Shown here: in pieces, positions 11,440-20,687 of the stretch | Position numbering within the stretch: position 1 is the first letter of the stretch | Layout of the letters: each line of letters opens with the position of its first letter | Origin: Cecembia rubra | GTDB taxonomy: Bacteria > Bacteroidota > Bacteroidia > Cytophagales > Cyclobacteriaceae | Direction: 5' to 3' | DNA length: 64,000 nt | NCBI RefSeq assembly: GCF_003014575.1 | Contig: NZ_PYGF01000006.1 | Location: forward strand, 62,001 to 126,000 | Position numbers and translations under genes: made by a program | The notes under the pieces: generated by a model | Seen by the model: only the letters and a program-made list of their open reading frames with translations | What the model was told of the DNA's origin: nothing | Databases searched by the model: none

Positions 11440-12492
11440 TTAGGTGTGTTTCTCATATTCAACATACTTAAAGGTATGATTTCCATCTGCAAAAAGTTCA
11501 AATAGTCCATAACCCTTATTGGTGCCTTCATAGGGTTCATCATTCCACCAATTTCCCGAAACGGCTCCGCAGCAATGGTAGTGCACATTTTGGTAAATCA
11601 AAGATTCTACGAGATGTATATGTCCGCTTATGCAAGCTTTGACATTTTTGTGTTGGAAAAACAGATTGATCAGGGACTTGGCATCAATATGCATCCATGC
11701 TCCCGGTACAATCCAATTTCCTGTTTTTGCATTGTCTCCATCCAAAAAGGGTGTAGCCCCCAAAATTGGAATATGGGAGATGATCAAAACAGGTTTGTCG
11801 GCAGGAATATTTTGAAGAGACTTCTCCAACCATTCTCTTTGAACGGTGTCTAGTTTGGCAGTGTACCAAGTTCCATCTTCTTTTTGGTGGGTACTGTCCA
11901 ATACGATAAAATGCCAGCCTTTTGATTCAAAAGAATAATAGGGTTTTTCCAATCCATGTTCTTTCATCGCCCATGCCTTGCCTGGAAATTTTTCTTCATG
12001 GGGTGTTCTGCCCCAGACATCGTGATTTCCTATGCAGTGGTAAAAGTTAAGATCAGGAAATTCCGCTTTTATTTTCCGCCAAATCGCCCATTGTGCTTCA
12101 GTTTCACCTTCACTTTTGTCCAAAGCATCCATGATCAGATCACCTCCATTGATAAAAAAATCCACCGGTTCTTCTTTGTTGAGAATATGACTGATGCATT
12201 TTTTTACGCCTTCTTCGGCCCCTAAACCAGGTTCAATATGCATGTCGGTCAAATAGGCAAACCGTAGAATTGGGACTTTATCTTTATTTTCTGAAGTACT
12301 GCTACTGGTACAAGCTAAAGCAAATGCACCAAGCCCAATAGGGCTAAGGCCTAAGGCATGAAGCAGTTTTCTTCGGGTTAATTTTACCAATGATTTACTT
12401 TTTTCTTCAGTTGAAGCCTTATGTGATGGCTGGGAATGATATAAATCTCCTTTATGCTTATTATTATTATTATAATTCATCAGAGAATTCAT
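11440..12492 (-). CDS. Exported calcineurin-like metallophosphoesterase
   Basis: 350 aa. A twin-arginine-type signal (LTRRKLLHALGLSPIG, about 37-52) ends in a lipobox-like ALACTSS, so the protein is probably exported and lipidated. Metallophosphoesterase motifs in order: DMH (about 83), GGDLIMD (about 115), GNHDVWG (about 156), SHIPI (about 240) and GHIHLVE (about 290), the complete two-metal set. The extended 36-residue Asn/Lys-rich start before the Tat motif suggests the true start may be an internal one; ATG at position 5 is an alternative. Substrate not predictable. Confidence 0.8.
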   Translation of the reverse strand: MNSLMNYNNNNKHKGDLYHSQPSHKASTEEKSKSLVKLTRRKLLHALGLSPIGLGAFALACTSSSTSENKDKVPILRFAYLTDMHIEPGLGAEEGVKKCISHILNKEEPVDFFINGGDLIMDALDKSEGETEAQWAIWRKIKAEFPDLNFYHCIGNHDVWGRTPHEEKFPGKAWAMKEHGLEKPYYSFESKGWHFIVLDSTHQKEDGTWYTAKLDTVQREWLEKSLQNIPADKPVLIISHIPILGATPFLDGDNAKTGNWIVPGAWMHIDAKSLINLFFQHKNVKACISGHIHLVESLIYQNVHYHCCGAVSGNWWNDEPYEGTNKGYGLFELFADGNHTFKYVEYEKHT

Positions 12493-12546
12493 TTAGTTGA
12501 GTCAGGCTAATTTAAACAATTCAGGCCTATTTAGTACCGGCATAGT

Positions 12547-13347
12547 ATGTCAAAATCAGTTTTCAAGAGTATTTTAAAATTATTTTCAGAGTACAGTTTT
12601 TATGCCCAAAAAGGGAAAGGGGATGCAAGTACTGTTTTAGCTAAAAAAAACCTGGATCTACAAAGTTTTCTTAAATCTTTTCATTCCTTTGATGTTTTTA
12701 CCTATGCCCTAGTCGATGTGTCGGATTTAAAAATCATTAAGGTAGGTGATACTTTTAAGCAAATAACAGGGTATGAACCCGCTCTTTTTGAAGGAAAGGG
12801 GTTTCACACCATTTTAAAATTACATAAGATTCAGGATATTTTTAAGTCCATTAAAGGAGGAAATCAATACTTTAAGTATCTATATGCTCTCCCTAAGAAA
12901 AACAGACCATTTGTAAAGGCTAATAGGACTTTGGATCTTATCAAAGCTAATGGGACAAAAATCCATGTCTTAGTTCAAGGGATTCCTGTTTTGTTCAATG
13001 AAAAGATGGAAGTAATCCTATTTTTGCTAATATGTACGGATATTTCGGCTATCAAAACAGACCATAAGTTTACCCATTTTATTATTGATGCAAGTGATGA
13101 AAATGAGATTAAAAAAATATATATCGATCATTCTGAATTAGAAAATAATAATGAGAAGGTACCGTCCTCTGCTGAAATCAAAATCTTGGTAAATTTATCC
13201 CACGGATTATCCAGTAAAATGATAGCAGATAAGCTGTTTATCAGTGAGCATACTGTCAAAACACATAGAAAGAATATGCTCAAAAAATTCCAATGTGCAA
13301 GCTCTTCAGAGCTTATTAGAAAAGCAATTACAAAGGGATGGATTTGA
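12547..13347 (+). CDS. PAS-like sensor with C-terminal LuxR-type HTH
   Basis: 266 aa. Residues about 50-165 resemble a PAS domain (TYALVDVSDLKIIKVGDTFKQ, abridged; GYEPALF). Residues about 203-264 form a LuxR/GerE helix-turn-helix (EIKILVNLSHGLSSKMIADKL; recognition helix SEHTVKTHRKNMLKKF). This arrangement is typical of Bacteroidota one-component regulators. Divergently oriented to the phosphoesterase, 54 bp apart; the target genes are unknown, though it may act on its neighbours including the beta-flower gene 50 bp downstream. Confidence 0.8.
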   Translation: MSKSVFKSILKLFSEYSFYAQKGKGDASTVLAKKNLDLQSFLKSFHSFDVFTYALVDVSDLKIIKVGDTFKQITGYEPALFEGKGFHTILKLHKIQDIFKSIKGGNQYFKYLYALPKKNRPFVKANRTLDLIKANGTKIHVLVQGIPVLFNEKMEVILFLLICTDISAIKTDHKFTHFIIDASDENEIKKIYIDHSELENNNEKVPSSAEIKILVNLSHGLSSKMIADKLFISEHTVKTHRKNMLKKFQCASSSELIRKAITKGWI

Positions 13348-13397
13348 GAAAATTCACTTCCCATAGTCTTGAAATGGTTGAATAACTCCCAAGTCTT

Positions 13398-13799
13398 ATG
13401 GAAAAAAGAATATTATTTTTCATCATTTTGTCATTAATATGTTCTGCCACTCAAGCCCAAAGGTTGATGGACAGCAGTAGGAAAACAGTAGGTTATATTG
13501 AAAACAATAGGGTTTTAAATGCCTCTAGGGGCACTATTGGATTTTTTGAGAACAATAGAGTTCTTGATGCCTCAAGAAGAACTATCGGTTATTTTGAGAA
13601 TGGAAGGGTACTTGACGCTTCGAGAAGAACGATTGGTCATATTGAAAATGACAGGGTACTTGACGCATCACGCAGGACAATTGGGTTTGTGGAGTCTGAT
13701 AGGGTTTTGGATACTTCTCGCAGGACAATTGGTTTTTTCAATGGAGTTAGGAAGGAAGAGGTGGCATTGCACTTTTTTTTCTTTTTCTTAGAAATGTAG
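13398..13799 (+). CDS. Secreted 4-fold beta flower repeat protein
   Basis: 133 aa with a Sec signal (ends ATQAQ, about 21). The mature part is six near-identical 16-residue repeats of the type RVLDASRRTIGYFENG (residues about 22-117), encoded by 48-bp direct repeats. It ends in a hydrophobic FFFFFL tail. Bacteroidota proteins annotated as 4-fold beta flower proteins share the repeating I-G-x-(I/F)-E-x-x-R-(V/I)-x-D pattern; I place it there from pattern memory. Function unknown. The nearly perfect repeats invite copy-number change by recombination. Confidence 0.65.
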   Translation: MEKRILFFIILSLICSATQAQRLMDSSRKTVGYIENNRVLNASRGTIGFFENNRVLDASRRTIGYFENGRVLDASRRTIGHIENDRVLDASRRTIGFVESDRVLDTSRRTIGFFNGVRKEEVALHFFFFFLEM

Positions 13800-13995
13800 T
13801 GAACATTGTTTCTTTATGTAGTAAGCTACGCAAACCTTTCCGTTGATTTTTTTACCTTATTTGCGATTTTTAATTCTGACAAACTAGATTGAGAACCAAA
13901 TCGCAAACCAATAAACCCTTAATGAAAAGTATTTAGCTGGATTTGCGTTTTTATAGCGCCAAATCATAGTTCAGTAGTACCAAAATAACCATAAT

Positions 13996-15420
13996 ATGTC
14001 CACTAACCGTAGAGATTTTATCAAAACCGGAGCCACCGCTGCTTTAGGGCTTTCGGGTTTAACTTTGATTTCCCCTTCCGTCCTTGGGAAATCCATGGGT
14101 TACATAGCGCCCTCTGACAAAGTCAATCTAGCCTGCGTAGGCATTGGCAACAGGGGAAATGAAATCATCAAAGCCTTAAATGATACAGGCCTTTGCAATA
14201 TTGTCGCACTTTGTGATGTGGATATGGGAGCCAGCCAAACGCTGGAAATCATGAACATGTTTCCAAAAGCCAGAAGGTATCAGGATTTCAGAAAGATGTT
14301 TGATGAAATAGGGGGGCAATTTGATGCAGTGAGTGTTGCCACTCCGGACTTTTCCCATTTTCCTGTGACCATGATGGCCCTGGCGGAAGGAAAGCATGTC
14401 TATGTAGAGAAGCCCATGGCGCGTACCTTTCAGGAAGTGGAGCTGATGATGGCTGCAGCCAAGAAAAATCCAAAGCTTGTAACCCAAATGGGTAACCAAG
14501 GGCATTCGGAAGCCAATTATTTTCAGTTTAAAGCCTGGAAAGAGGCAGGAATTATCAAGGATGTCACTGCCATCACAGCACATATGAATATGAGAAGGCG
14601 TTGGCATGGATGGGATCCAACTATAAGCAAGTTTCCTGCATCTGAACCTGTACCTTCTACCCTGAATTGGGATGTTTGGTTAAGTCAGGCACAACCCCGT
14701 GGCTATCACAAAGATTTTCACAATGGACAGTGGCGCTGCTGGTACGACTATGGCATGGGCGCTTTAGGTGACTGGGGGGCACATATCATAGATACAGCCC
14801 ACGAGTTTTTGGACCTGGGTTTACCTTACGAGATCAATCCAGTTAAATTGAGTGGGCATAATCCTTTCTTTTTTCCTATGTCCACTACATTGGAGTTTAA
14901 ATTTCCTGCCAGAGGCGCAATGCCGCCCGTGACCATTACCTGGTATGATGGAATGGATAATATACCAGCTGTACCAGAGGGTTATGGTGTGTCTGAATTG
15001 GATCCCAACATTCCACCACCAAGTACCGGTCAATTACAGCCTGCCAGACTCAATCCCGGGAAGATAATTTACAGCAAAGAACTTACATTCAAAGGTGGAT
15101 CACATGGCAGTACACTTTCCATTATCCCTGAGGGAAAAGCAAAGGAATGGGAATCAAAGCTTCCCGAGGTTCCTCAAAGCCCTTCTAATCACTTTGCCAA
15201 TTTTTTCAAAGCCTGTAAAGGTGAGGAGAAGGCAAGGTCTCCATTTGAAATAGCCGGACCGCTGAGCCAGGTGTTCTGCTTGGGCGTGATGGCCCAACAA
15301 ATGGGTGTTAAACTGGAATTTGACCGAGAAACGAGACAGATTGTTAACAACCCACTGGCAAATCAGGTACTGGCAGGTATGCCGCCACGGAAAGGTTGGG
15401 AGGAATTCTACAGGGTTTAG
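13996..15420 (+). CDS. Tat-exported Gfo/Idh/MocA-family dehydrogenase
   Basis: 474 aa. Twin-arginine signal NRRDFIKTGATAALG at residues 4-18. NAD(P)-binding Rossmann start VNLACVGIGNRGNEI (about 40; GxGNRG), the EKP motif VYVEKPMARTF (about 137, catalytic Lys) and a C-terminal oxidoreductase domain with an insertion typical of the secreted Bacteroidota branch. These enzymes oxidise sugars or sugar derivatives in the periplasm with tightly bound NAD(P). Single gene with its own terminator; no sugar-specific partner is adjacent. A related cluster lies at 39-44 kb. Confidence 0.85.
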   Translation: MSTNRRDFIKTGATAALGLSGLTLISPSVLGKSMGYIAPSDKVNLACVGIGNRGNEIIKALNDTGLCNIVALCDVDMGASQTLEIMNMFPKARRYQDFRKMFDEIGGQFDAVSVATPDFSHFPVTMMALAEGKHVYVEKPMARTFQEVELMMAAAKKNPKLVTQMGNQGHSEANYFQFKAWKEAGIIKDVTAITAHMNMRRRWHGWDPTISKFPASEPVPSTLNWDVWLSQAQPRGYHKDFHNGQWRCWYDYGMGALGDWGAHIIDTAHEFLDLGLPYEINPVKLSGHNPFFFPMSTTLEFKFPARGAMPPVTITWYDGMDNIPAVPEGYGVSELDPNIPPPSTGQLQPARLNPGKIIYSKELTFKGGSHGSTLSIIPEGKAKEWESKLPEVPQSPSNHFANFFKACKGEEKARSPFEIAGPLSQVFCLGVMAQQMGVKLEFDRETRQIVNNPLANQVLAGMPPRKGWEEFYRV

Positions 15421-15437
15421 TTAATGATTTAGAAAAG

Positions 15438-15474
15438 AAGTGCCATTGGAATCCTCCGGTGGCACTTTTTTATA
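15438..15474. terminator. Terminator between convergent genes
   Basis: AAGTGCCA (15438-15445) pairs with TGGCACTT (about 15460-15467), followed by a T run. It serves the plus-strand dehydrogenase and may also stop the minus-strand gene that ends at 15510. Confidence 0.8.
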
Positions 15475-15509
15475 TTTCCACCTTAGCGTCAATTAAAAAT
15501 CGATATCAA

Positions 15510-16838
15510 TTACTTTTCAAACTCCACAATATACTCGGATAGGTATTTCCCCAAGTCCGCATATTTGAAGAAAAGTCTTGCTCTTTTTCCAAGTTTTAAA
15601 CTGGTGTTTTTCTCCAATATGTCTTCGGGTGTATTCATTGGCTGAAGTGAGGGATACCAAAGTATATGTCCCGGTTTTTGAACCAAAAGCTGTGGGCTGG
15701 TCCAGGCTTGGGAATTATTGCCTTCTCCTAATTCCCGATGGGGATTAAAAGAGATGTAAAGTTTGTCTCCTATCCAGTTTTGGCCTTCCACAAGTCCCAT
15801 GAGCATCACCCAGCATTCCAAATAGGTATTCCAGCTTACCGAAGGTCCCCAATGAAAGCCTCCTTGGGCAGAAGATGCTGGACCTCCGCCTTTTTCAAGA
15901 GGAACCTGAAGCGAAGCAATTGGAGATCCGATACCATCCCAAGTGGCATTGAAGCCCTTGCCATCCCATCTCTTGGCCTTACCTTGTGGATCGTCGAGAT
16001 CTTCTAATCTGATTCTGGCCACACTGATACATTGGCCTGACCAATCTTTCTCAAATGAGTAAGTGTTGGGATCATAATCGCCCGGGTAACTGTACTCCCC
16101 ATAAAATAAGTAGAGGTATTCTCCAACGGCCACTGCACTAGGATCCCCTACACCTCCGGCAAAGGTTTTGGAAGTGTTATGCGGCTTTAGGACCATTCGG
16201 GCCTGTTTGTCCTCTAGGAAAAGCCCTTTATTTTCCCAGTTTAGCCCACCGTCAGTAGACTTCATCACGCCGATCCTTGGTACAGCAGCCGGTGTAATTC
16301 TTTCTGTAAGGCCCAGTGGCCAATTTTCATCTTTATAGCCTTCACCGGTTTCAGGGTTGTAAGGAAGTGTTTCAGGATAATTTTCATTGTGATAAATGGC
16401 ATAAAGCGTTCGGCCAGAGGGATCTTTATGGTCCTGATATAAGGTTTCAAACCAAACTGCTCCGTGAAGTCCTTTCTGGCCAAGGGGAGCGTTTTTTGGC
16501 AGATTGGGGGCGATGTAGCGTTCAGCAGGAGTGCTAAAGACCTCATCTGCATTCGTTCCTGAAGCAAATTTCAAATCTTCTGCAAATCCCCAAACTGGAT
16601 CTTCCCCATATTTTCCAGGAAAAATCCGGAGAGTATCCCCCACCCAAGCTTCGGCCATGTTACAATCCACAAAGTTGTTGAAGTGAAATGTGTCGGTGGG
16701 GATTAATCGGTAATTTGGGGTTTTAAATTCTATTGCCACGGCTTGTTCATGGGCGTTTTTTGATTGACAGGCCCAATGAAAGCAGAGAGTGGACAAAATC
16801 AAATATGGAATATAGCGGGAATTTTTAAACGGATCCAT
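15510..16838 (-). CDS. Secreted beta-propeller protein with Asp-box-like motif (sialidase/glycosidase-like fold)
   Basis: 442 aa from the ATG at 16838, chosen because a hydrophobic signal (IPYLILSTLCFHWACQS) follows it; the longer frame from 16922 adds 28 residues without signal character. Cys near residue 26 may be a lipid anchor. One clear BNR/Asp-box (STDGGLNWENKG) and repeated aromatic strands (DPSAVAVGEYLYLFYGEYSY, abridged) point to a five- or six-bladed propeller as in glycoside hydrolases or their non-catalytic relatives. Catalytic residues cannot be assigned. Convergent with the upstream dehydrogenase. Confidence 0.55.
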   Translation of the reverse strand: MDPFKNSRYIPYLILSTLCFHWACQSKNAHEQAVAIEFKTPNYRLIPTDTFHFNNFVDCNMAEAWVGDTLRIFPGKYGEDPVWGFAEDLKFASGTNADEVFSTPAERYIAPNLPKNAPLGQKGLHGAVWFETLYQDHKDPSGRTLYAIYHNENYPETLPYNPETGEGYKDENWPLGLTERITPAAVPRIGVMKSTDGGLNWENKGLFLEDKQARMVLKPHNTSKTFAGGVGDPSAVAVGEYLYLFYGEYSYPGDYDPNTYSFEKDWSGQCISVARIRLEDLDDPQGKAKRWDGKGFNATWDGIGSPIASLQVPLEKGGGPASSAQGGFHWGPSVSWNTYLECWVMLMGLVEGQNWIGDKLYISFNPHRELGEGNNSQAWTSPQLLVQKPGHILWYPSLQPMNTPEDILEKNTSLKLGKRARLFFKYADLGKYLSEYIVEFEK

Positions 16839-16956
16839 TTTAGCAGCGAATTGAACAAGAACTACAGAGGATATTTTTCTTATAGAAAGATAAATGAAAA
16901 ATCTTTCTATACATCCTTGCATTGTTAAATTTCAAGTCCTTATTGATAGCATTTTT

Positions 16957-18018
16957 TTATTTGATTTCATTATAAATTCGCCTAATCTCATGGTTAAACT
17001 TTCTAGGTTCTTCAAATACCGGACTATGTCCGGATTTTTCAAATAAAATAAATTCCTTGTGGGGTGCACTCAAATGGTCAACGTATTCTTTTACCAACTC
17101 CCATGGTGTGTTATAATCATATGCTCCTGAAATGAAATATACAGGAACTTCAACTTTCTGGATTTCTTTAAAAAAGTCAATATCGTTAAACTGTTCATCA
17201 AAAATGATATTGCCAGCGGAAAAAGCTGACCCTTTTCCATACCTGATCAAATCAGCAAACGAATATTCCCTGGAAAACCAAATAGAAAAAATCCAATCTA
17301 TGTAGGTCGTTTTTTGATAGCGTTCCCCTCCAAATTTTAATAACCAGTGTTTTTGCCTAACACCACCCCAAAAACCTGTCGCATACATGTCTTTATAATG
17401 CCCGCTCTGAGGAGGTCCCATTTCTTCTAATTCTTTCAGGGCCTTTTTATGTCCTCTTTCTTCTGCTTTTTGCAAGGTGTAATGATAAGATAAAAGCTCC
17501 CCTCTGTAAGCATGCAGTTCCTGTCCAATGCCAACGAAGGCGGAATAATTTTCAGGATTTCTCTGCACGGCGTACATGCCAAGTCTGGAACCCCAAGAGT
17601 GTCCAACCAGAAAGACTTTTTCCTTTTCAAATCGGTTTTTTAAATAGTCTACAAGCCACTCTACATCCTTAATGTAATTTTCTACGGTTATTTCTTCTTT
17701 GGTAATATGTTTTGAGAAAGATTTGCCCGCAGCCCTTTGGTCCCAATAAACCACAGTGAAATCATCTTCCAGTTCATGGTTGAATTTCCGTAACAATGCC
17801 GTAGCGGATGCTCCAGGGCCACCGTGCAGAAAAAGTAGTATCGGATTGTTGATATCTTTCCCCCTGATCAACACATATTGCTTGCGATCATTTATTTCTA
17901 AATAGTTGATTTCTGAAATACCGGAAGAAGTTTTTATTTTTTTAGTAGAGGTACAAGCAGAAAATACCATTCCAAAAAATAAAGCTTGTATGTAGATTTT
18001 CAATACTGTCTGTTTCAT
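16957..18018 (-). CDS. Proline-iminopeptidase-like alpha/beta-hydrolase lipoprotein (S33 family)
   Basis: 353 aa, lipobox FSACTS with Cys21. The family motifs are complete: HGGPGASA (about 65, oxyanion), YWDQRAAGKS (about 93), nucleophile elbow GHSWGSR (about 139) and a C-terminal SGHSP with the catalytic His (about 330); FISGAYDYNTP supplies the Asp (about 300). Such enzymes release N-terminal residues from short peptides or hydrolyse small esters. Export to the envelope suggests a role in peptide scavenging. Same strand as the acyltransferase gene about 50 bp upstream; co-transcription possible. Confidence 0.8.
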   Translation of the reverse strand: MKQTVLKIYIQALFFGMVFSACTSTKKIKTSSGISEINYLEINDRKQYVLIRGKDINNPILLFLHGGPGASATALLRKFNHELEDDFTVVYWDQRAAGKSFSKHITKEEITVENYIKDVEWLVDYLKNRFEKEKVFLVGHSWGSRLGMYAVQRNPENYSAFVGIGQELHAYRGELLSYHYTLQKAEERGHKKALKELEEMGPPQSGHYKDMYATGFWGGVRQKHWLLKFGGERYQKTTYIDWIFSIWFSREYSFADLIRYGKGSAFSAGNIIFDEQFNDIDFFKEIQKVEVPVYFISGAYDYNTPWELVKEYVDHLSAPHKEFILFEKSGHSPVFEEPRKFNHEIRRIYNEIK

Positions 18019-18067
18019 AAAGTTCTAGCAAATTTTGTTTGTTTTTTTGATTTGATTTAATGCCTGC

Positions 18068-19201
18068 CTAGCTTACTTTTTGCCTCAAAAATTGTGTGGG
18101 AGAAGCCTCTTTCAACCTTAGAAAGGGACTTTCTAAGAAGCGGAAGGATAATCGGCAGAAGATCAGGCTAAGCAGAAAAGTGGAAATGGTTTTACCATAA
18201 AATACCCACCAAGCTGACTCATGGATTCCACCCATCATTGCAAAACCCTCAGTAAACACCATAGCAGGGATATGCAGGCAATAGAGCCCATAGGTGAACT
18301 TGCCCCAAAAGCTTATTTTTTCAAAATTTCCAATTTTAAAAAGTGATGTCCTGGCGAATGTTTGATCGAAAATAATGAAGGCAAAATATATGGAGAATAT
18401 CAAACGCTCAAGTATCACCATTACCGGACCTACGAACAATTCTTTTCTAAAAAGGATCAAAGTAAGGCCTAACAGATAAATAAGTACGCTGTATTTTTTG
18501 GGAAGTGAATTGCTTTCTTCCTGTTTAAGACTTTTTGTAAAACTCCACCAGGCTAGCCAAGCACCAATTACCAAATCAGACATCACACTGAATGTATGAT
18601 AAAAAATCAATGTGTGGTCCTGGTAGTTTATCCCTCTAAATACCAGGGATATGATGATCAACACAATGAATAAGAGCAATCTTGACCTTTTAAAAATAAG
18701 TAATAAGATAGGCCAAAAAAGGTAAAACTGTTCTTCAATGGCCAGGGACCAAAGAACTGACAAGCTGCCTGAAAGAGGATCGCCGTTAATGATGCTATTG
18801 AAGTTACCAAGGAAAAAAAGATAGTACCAAATATTTGCATGCTCTTCTATTCCCGCATTCACCAAATCCAGAAGCAGTTGAAAAATGAAATAACCAAATA
18901 CCAATGTTGCATAATACAATGGCCAAATCCTAAGGGTTCGTCTCCAGTAAAAGCTTTTGATTGAAAAGACACCTTTTACCTTTTCTTCCACTAAAAGAAG
19001 ATAGGTGATCAAAAAACCTGAAAGGGTGAAAAAGAAATTCACCCCTAAATCTCCATTTTCCCATAATTTGTGGAAGACCAAATAAATAGTATTGTTTTCT
19101 CCGATTTCTGGAACTGCGAAGTAACAGTGATACATGAAGACATAAAAAAACGCAAGGAACCTTAGCCCATCGAGGTTCCGGAAATACAATTTTTGATTCA
19201 T
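18068..19201 (-). CDS. Acyltransferase 3 family (OafA/NolL-type) membrane protein
   Basis: 377 aa, about ten transmembrane helices. N-terminal signature LDGLRFLAFFYVFMYHCYF (about 10-28) with the conserved Arg and His of the family, FFTLSGFLITYLL (about 56) and RRTLRIWPLYY (about 87). Family members move acyl groups from the cytoplasm onto surface sugars such as O-antigen or exopolysaccharide. No glycan gene cluster surrounds it, so the acceptor is unknown. Confidence 0.85.
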   Translation of the reverse strand: MNQKLYFRNLDGLRFLAFFYVFMYHCYFAVPEIGENNTIYLVFHKLWENGDLGVNFFFTLSGFLITYLLLVEEKVKGVFSIKSFYWRRTLRIWPLYYATLVFGYFIFQLLLDLVNAGIEEHANIWYYLFFLGNFNSIINGDPLSGSLSVLWSLAIEEQFYLFWPILLLIFKRSRLLLFIVLIIISLVFRGINYQDHTLIFYHTFSVMSDLVIGAWLAWWSFTKSLKQEESNSLPKKYSVLIYLLGLTLILFRKELFVGPVMVILERLIFSIYFAFIIFDQTFARTSLFKIGNFEKISFWGKFTYGLYCLHIPAMVFTEGFAMMGGIHESAWWVFYGKTISTFLLSLIFCRLSFRFLESPFLRLKEASPTQFLRQKVS

Positions 19202-19300
19202 TATTTATGCTTTTTTAGGGCACAAATATTGAGGGCAGACTTTTCTTTTGCGTTGCAATAGGTAGGATGAAACGGATTTGATCTGAAAAAATTTATTTAT

Positions 19301-20404
19301 TTACGTTTTTTGCTCCTTGAGATATTCCGAAGGCGTTTGTCCCGTGTACTTTTTAAAAAACCGATTAAATGTTGCTTTAGAGTTAAAGCCAGCCTCAAGT
19401 GCAATCCCCAGAAGCGTTGTGTTTTTGTGATCTCCATTGGCTAACCTAATTTTTACCGCTTCAATTCTGTATGAATTGATGTACTCATAAAAATTCTTTT
19501 TGTAAAACTGATTGATGACTTGGGAAAGTTGATTGTTACTAAGGTTAAGTTCAGTTGCCAATTTGGATAGGTTCAATTCCGGATCTATATATGGTTTTTT
19601 TTCAGCCATTAATTCCTCCAAATGTTTTGCATACTGTTTGACCAAGGCTTCATCCAGTGATGAATGATGATATTTTTCCATCATAACTTCTTGTTCACTT
19701 CCGGCTTGTTTAGCAAATGTGGAAAGGGATCCCCCCAGAAAAACTGGAGCCTGTCTAAAACCATAATACCCCATATAAATTACCAAGACACTTACTGCGA
19801 TATTGATGAATAGGTCTTCATTGGTCAGATCCAGTGTAAAAAGGTCTGTGATCACTGCGAGCTGACTAAAAAATCCGATAAACCACAAAAAGAGTACAGA
19901 TTTTAAAGCCATTTTTAACCACGCCAAATGTTGACTTTCGATGTTAGAAAAATTATCCTCTGCAAATCTCAGGGTTTTGTTGATCATATGAATTGACCAA
20001 AGGCAATAAATCAATATACTCCCTAGTTTTGCCCAAGCAAGAATAGTACGGGTAAAATCAGAAAAAGGAGCCAGCGTATTTTGAAGCGCATAGGGAGCAA
20101 TGATGGCCAGGTTTATAACGAATGGCAAAAAGTGAACGACTTCTTTCCATGAAATTCTTTTTTCGAATAAACTCCTTGTATAAAGCCATAAAACCGGACC
20201 ATTGAGAAAAACGGCCGCGCTGCTGAGTTCTAATGAGAATGAAAAGCGATTATTGGCAGATAGGTAAAAAACAAAGATGTGGAACAGGATGATCGAAAAC
20301 CACGAAATTAAAAGCCAATCATAAACCGCTTTATCTCTTTTGCTCATCAAAAGGATAATGAAAAAAGTGGTAATGGAGCCACTGAAAAAGAATAGGTTTT
20401 CCAT
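19301..20404 (-). CDS. Membrane-bound AraC-family transcriptional regulator
   Basis: 367 aa. The first about 225 residues hold seven predicted transmembrane helices; the C-terminal about 100 residues (262-362) are an AraC/XylS double helix-turn-helix (LNLSKLATELNLSNNQLSQV, abridged; second helix EAGFNSKATFNRFFKKYTGQTPSEY, abridged). This 7TM-AraC architecture is common in Bacteroidota and probably senses an envelope or lipid signal. Last chromosomal gene before the probable island. Confidence 0.85.
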   Translation of the reverse strand: MENLFFFSGSITTFFIILLMSKRDKAVYDWLLISWFSIILFHIFVFYLSANNRFSFSLELSSAAVFLNGPVLWLYTRSLFEKRISWKEVVHFLPFVINLAIIAPYALQNTLAPFSDFTRTILAWAKLGSILIYCLWSIHMINKTLRFAEDNFSNIESQHLAWLKMALKSVLFLWFIGFFSQLAVITDLFTLDLTNEDLFINIAVSVLVIYMGYYGFRQAPVFLGGSLSTFAKQAGSEQEVMMEKYHHSSLDEALVKQYAKHLEELMAEKKPYIDPELNLSKLATELNLSNNQLSQVINQFYKKNFYEYINSYRIEAVKIRLANGDHKNTTLLGIALEAGFNSKATFNRFFKKYTGQTPSEYLKEQKT

Positions 20405-20687
20405 GTATCAAGAGTAATCTATCTATAGAATTTTTAAGGCTAAATTAGTCAAGAACTCTGATTATTTTGACATCTCCAAATTTAGGTTGTTAAAAATACC
20501 TTTGAGAGACACAAGGTTTTTGCTCTCCTTTTCCACGATAGTTGCAATCGGAGCAGGGTGTTTTTGGTTTTAAAAGAGGTAATGAAGGAGTTGATTAATT
20601 AATACTTTCACTCAGCGAGATTGTAAGAAGTAATCGCACCAAATATTATCTTCATGGATTGGGTCTTGTCCCACAAACCTCCACCCC
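20405..20687. other. Intergenic region; possible left edge of the island
   Basis: No gene supported. CAAGGTTTTTGCTCTCC around 20511-20527 resembles, imperfectly (about 17 of 23 aligned bases), the sequence at the 3' end of tRNA-Asn and its terminator (CAAGGCTTTTGCTCCCC, 31559-31575). A hairpin-like CCTT...AAGG precedes it. It could be a decayed attachment site, but similarity is too low to be sure. Confidence 0.25.

Noticed and set aside
16838-16922. Extended N-terminus of the propeller protein
   Set aside because: The 28 extra residues do not form a signal peptide; the internal ATG is followed directly by a hydrophobic export segment.
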